Shown here: positions 14,453 to 16,808 of the stretch, piece by piece | How the letters are laid out: each line of letters starts with the position of its first letter | Position numbering within the stretch: position 1 is the stretch's first letter | Source: Atopobiaceae bacterium | Lineage (GTDB): Bacteria > Actinomycetota > Coriobacteriia > Coriobacteriales > Atopobiaceae | Assembly: GCA_017460265.1 (NCBI GenBank) | Contig: JAFUBJ010000142.1 | Coordinates: 1 to 16,808, forward strand | Direction of reading: 5' to 3' | Length of the DNA stretch: 16,808 nt | Program-made: the position numbers and the translations under genes | Notes under the pieces: model-generated | What the model was told of the DNA's origin: nothing | The model's database searches: none | The model's input: the letters and a program-made list of their open reading frames with translations, nothing else

Positions 14453-14926
14453 CTATCTCAACGCCGCCGCAATCTCTTCTCCGCGTTCATCATGCGCAAC
14501 CAGACGCACCTCACGAGGGGGCTCCTCGCCAACCGCAGCCTGGTCATCAAGCCGCGAGAGATACACGTCAAGCCGTTCGTCGCCAATCTCGTCGGCAAAC
14601 TGCTCGCCCCACTCGATGACGCACACCCCGTCGCCACCAAGCAGGTCAAAAAGGCCCGTGTCCTCAAGCTGGTCAGCATCTTCCAGGCGGTAGAGGTCAA
14701 AGTGGTAGAGCGGCATCTGGGCGCCCTCATACACCATGAGGATGTTGAACGTGGGGCTCGTCACGTCGTCCTCAACGCCCATCGCGGCAGCGATGCCCTT
14801 GGTAAGCTGCGTCTTTCCCGCCCCAAGGTCTCCGGTCAACACCAGCACGTCACCCTCGCGCAAAAGCGCGCCAAGACGTTGCCCCAGCTCGATGGTCTCT
14901 TCCTGAGACCGTGTCACAAACGCCAT
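14453..14926 (-). CDS. tsaE: tRNA threonylcarbamoyladenosine biosynthesis ATPase TsaE
   Basis: Cytoplasmic ATPase needed for turnover of the TsaB-TsaD complex in t6A37 synthesis. From ATG 14926 it is 157 aa, the normal family size. Walker A is GDLGAGKT (residues 32-39), followed by TSPTF (56-60), HFDLYR (75-80) and EWGE (105-108), all characteristic of TsaE. ATG 14926 is chosen because it falls 2 nt after the stop of the glycosylase gene, while the next upstream start (14971) would lie inside it. A GGGGAGG about 10 nt upstream could serve as ribosome-binding site, and translational coupling is likely. Its partners TsaB and TsaD are encoded as a fusion about 9 kb downstream beyond the ChW genes. 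The C-terminal segment after residue 125 is variable. Confidence 0.95.
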   Translation of the reverse strand: MAFVTRSQEETIELGQRLGALLREGDVLVLTGDLGAGKTQLTKGIAAAMGVEDDVTSPTFNILMVYEGAQMPLYHFDLYRLEDADQLEDTGLFDLLGGDGVCVIEWGEQFADEIGDERLDVYLSRLDDQAAVGEEPPREVRLVAHDERGEEIAAALR

Positions 14927-14928
14927 GG

Positions 14929-15600
14929 CTACTGGACCTCCCCCGCCTCGACGGGATGCTCGAGAAGCCACTGCCCAAGCATCCGCATGTCCGCCTCAAG
15001 CAAGGGCAGCCAGTCCTGGTGGTAGATGGTTGCCGCCGGATGGAACGTGGGCATCACCACAAAATGGCCCGTCTGGTGGAAGCGTCCGCGCAGCTTGGTT
15101 ACGCCCTGCTCGGTTCGCAGCACAAACTGCGTGGCAAAGTTGCCCAGGCATACGATGACGTCGGGCCAGATGGAACGAATCTGCTCGCGCAAAAATGGGG
15201 AACACGCTTCGATCTCTTCCGGGCGAGGGTTGCGGTTTGAGGGAGGGCGGCACTTGATGACATTGGCGATGTAAATGTCTTCGCGCCGCAGGCCAGCCAG
15301 CCCCAAAAGCCCATTGAGCTTCTGACCCGCAGCCCCCACGAACGGCTCACCCTGGAGGTCTTCGTTTCTTCCGGGCCCCTCTCCAATGAACATGACGCGA
15401 GCGTGGGGGTTGCCCACGCCAAACACCAGGTTTGTGCGCGTCTGGCCCAAGGGGCAAAGCTGGCAGTTTCCGAGCACGTCACGTATTTCCTCGAGGGTGA
15501 CCTCACGCGGCTTCTGGTGCTCGTGCCCAGGTATGTGCATGACTCCCATGACGCCCTCCGAATCGGCAAGCGATGGACGCTCGCGTCGCGGCCTAGACAT
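14929..15600 (-). CDS. Type-4 (thermostable-type) uracil-DNA glycosylase with Fe-S cluster
   Basis: Removes uracil from DNA to start base-excision repair. The 223-aa protein has four Cys positioned for a 4Fe-4S cluster (C46, C49, C117, C133 in NCQLCPLG and KCRPP...EACSPF). It also has the active-site loop GEGPGRNED (73-81), the segment GEPFVGAAGQKL, and the later motif FHPAA (186-190). These place it in UDG family 4 rather than the Ung family. I chose ATG 15600, giving an N-terminus of about 38 residues before the conserved EEI segment; it overlaps the alr stop by 8 nt and has GGAGAAGG upstream. ATG at 15699 would lie entirely inside alr and is unlikely; ATG at 15549 is possible. The gene ends 2 nt before tsaE. 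Confidence 0.93.
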   Translation of the reverse strand: MSRPRRERPSLADSEGVMGVMHIPGHEHQKPREVTLEEIRDVLGNCQLCPLGQTRTNLVFGVGNPHARVMFIGEGPGRNEDLQGEPFVGAAGQKLNGLLGLAGLRREDIYIANVIKCRPPSNRNPRPEEIEACSPFLREQIRSIWPDVIVCLGNFATQFVLRTEQGVTKLRGRFHQTGHFVVMPTFHPAATIYHQDWLPLLEADMRMLGQWLLEHPVEAGEVQ

Positions 15601-16753
15601 ACACCTTCTCCAAGCGCATGCCAAAGTTGCAGGTAACCTCGTAGTTAATGGTGTTGCGAAGCCCCGCGATTTCGTCGGCGGTAATCTCCTCGTTGCCATC
15701 GCGGCCCATGATGGTCACTACGTCGCCAATCTCTGCGGGACGCGCGGCGCGGTACCCCCTCGGCCCATCAGGCTCAATGGCCACCATGAACTGGTCCATG
15801 CAGATGCGCCCCGCCTGGCGCGCACGAACGCCGTTGACAATAACGTCCATGTTGTCGGAAAGGGAGCGCGCCAGGCCATCGGCATAGCCGATGGGGACCG
15901 TGGCGATCTGCACCCCCTGCTTGGGCACGCGGTATTGCATGCCGTAGCTCACGCCCGCCCCCACAGGCGGCCACACCACGCGCGTCACGCGCCCGCGCAC
16001 GCTCATGACTGGGGAAAGTGAAATGAGCCCACGCGTGCTGTCCGCAGGGTGCAGGCCGTACAGGCCGATTCCCGCACGGCACATGTCAAACTGCGCGCGC
16101 GGGTGCAAGATCATGCCTGGCGTGTTGTCGCAGTGAACAAGCCCGGTCTCCATACCAGCGTCGTGAATGGCCGTCACGGCCTCAACAAAGCGATTTGCCT
16201 GCAGCTGGAAGTCCCAGCCGTCTACCTCGTCGGCCGTGGCAAAGTGCGTGAAGGTGCCGGCACACGACAGCCCGCGGTGAAAGTCCAGCCCGTGACGAAA
16301 CTCGACGACGTCGACGGGCAGCACCCCTATGCGCGTCATGCCCGAGTCTATGGCAAGGTGATAGCTTCCCACCTTGCCCGCCTCGGCAGCTCGCTCGCCA
16401 TAGGCGAGGCCAAAATTGAAGTTATAGATGGAGGGCATGATGTCATATTCGATCAAGGTGTCGATTGCCGCATCGGGGCATTCATTGAGCATGAGGATAG
16501 GCCACTCAATGCCCGCCTTCCTCAGCTCGACGCCCTCCGCGACCGTTGCGACCGCAAACTGGTCTGCACCCGCCTGATGCATTGCCTTGGCGCAAGCCAC
16601 CGCTCCGTGCCCATAGGCATCCGCCTTGACGGCGCACATGAGCTTGACTCCCCTGCCAAGACACTTCTTGAGCGCCCGCACGTTGTTCTTGACGGCGCCC
16701 AAATCGATCTCGACCCATGCCCAGCGATCATCCGGGCTCTTGACCAATGCCAT
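15593..16753 (-). CDS. alr: Alanine racemase
   Basis: PLP enzyme that interconverts L- and D-alanine, supplying D-Ala for peptidoglycan. The protein is 386 aa, the usual length. K43 in AVKADAYGHG binds PLP; the second catalytic residue is Y270 in GVSYGMQY. Other family signatures are WVEIDLGAVKNN at the N-terminus, DSGMTRIG, and PIGYADG with GRICMDQ near the C-terminus. ATG 16753 is preferred because GGGAG is 6 nt upstream; ATG 16768 has no well-spaced site. It overlaps the glycosylase gene by 8 nt and heads the visible operon. A minus-strand frame closing at 16779 may be the tail of an upstream gene, but only nine residues are visible. D-Ala supply links the operon loosely to the wall-acting ChW proteins; this may be coincidental. 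Confidence 0.95.
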   Translation of the reverse strand: MALVKSPDDRWAWVEIDLGAVKNNVRALKKCLGRGVKLMCAVKADAYGHGAVACAKAMHQAGADQFAVATVAEGVELRKAGIEWPILMLNECPDAAIDTLIEYDIMPSIYNFNFGLAYGERAAEAGKVGSYHLAIDSGMTRIGVLPVDVVEFRHGLDFHRGLSCAGTFTHFATADEVDGWDFQLQANRFVEAVTAIHDAGMETGLVHCDNTPGMILHPRAQFDMCRAGIGLYGLHPADSTRGLISLSPVMSVRGRVTRVVWPPVGAGVSYGMQYRVPKQGVQIATVPIGYADGLARSLSDNMDVIVNGVRARQAGRICMDQFMVAIEPDGPRGYRAARPAEIGDVVTIMGRDGNEEITADEIAGLRNTINYEVTCNFGMRLEKVYV

Positions 16754-16808
16754 GGCCCACTCCCCCATGCCTTTGCCACTATCCCTGGAGCGCCAACTCC
16801 GGGAAAGA

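Noticed and set aside
15601..15699. Extended N-terminus of the uracil-DNA glycosylase
   Set aside because: It would lie wholly within alr. ATG 15600 has a ribosome-binding site and the usual short overlap.
16779..16808. Nine-residue C-terminal end of an upstream gene
   Set aside because: A minus-strand frame reads SFPELALQG then stops 25 nt before alr, which suits an operon neighbour, but it is too short to support.

Overview
All convincing genes lie on the minus strand of GC-rich DNA and no RNA gene is visible. The content suggests a high-GC Gram-positive of the Coriobacteriia type (Olsenella/Atopobium-like). Reasons: tsaB, rimI and tsaD are fused into one gene, several secreted proteins carry ChW repeats, and the amino-acid-binding lipoprotein has a twin-arginine signal. 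The taxonomic guess rests on gene architecture only.

In transcription order (high to low coordinates) the window holds three blocks. (1) 16753-14453 is a tight housekeeping operon: alanine racemase (alr), type-4 uracil-DNA glycosylase, and tsaE. The genes overlap by 8 nt or are separated by 2 nt. (2) 14262-5441 is a run of four large secreted proteins, about 8.8 kb. Each has a signal peptide, an acidic Ser/Glu-rich spacer, ChW repeats, and a different cysteine- or zinc-dependent enzyme domain: transglutaminase-like (884 aa), CHAP/NlpC-like (743 aa), Amidase_2-type muramoyl amidase (616 aa) and C39/papain-like (606 aa). The 24 ChW repeats are arranged as eight triads, one to three per protein. 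(3) 5273-2802 is the tsaB-rimI-tsaD fusion, closed by a strong intrinsic terminator. After it comes an independent polar-amino-acid ABC transporter operon: Tat lipoprotein binding protein, permease, and an ATPase that runs off the left edge.

TsaE, TsaB and TsaD work together in tRNA t6A37 synthesis, so the ChW block physically splits a functional set. The ChW proteins look like a cell-surface toolkit in which a shared wall-binding module carries different peptide- or peptidoglycan-acting enzymes outside the cell. This four-enzyme ChW cassette, with its strict three-repeat unit, is the best candidate in the window for an uncharacterised system. Its substrate and biological role cannot be read from the sequence.
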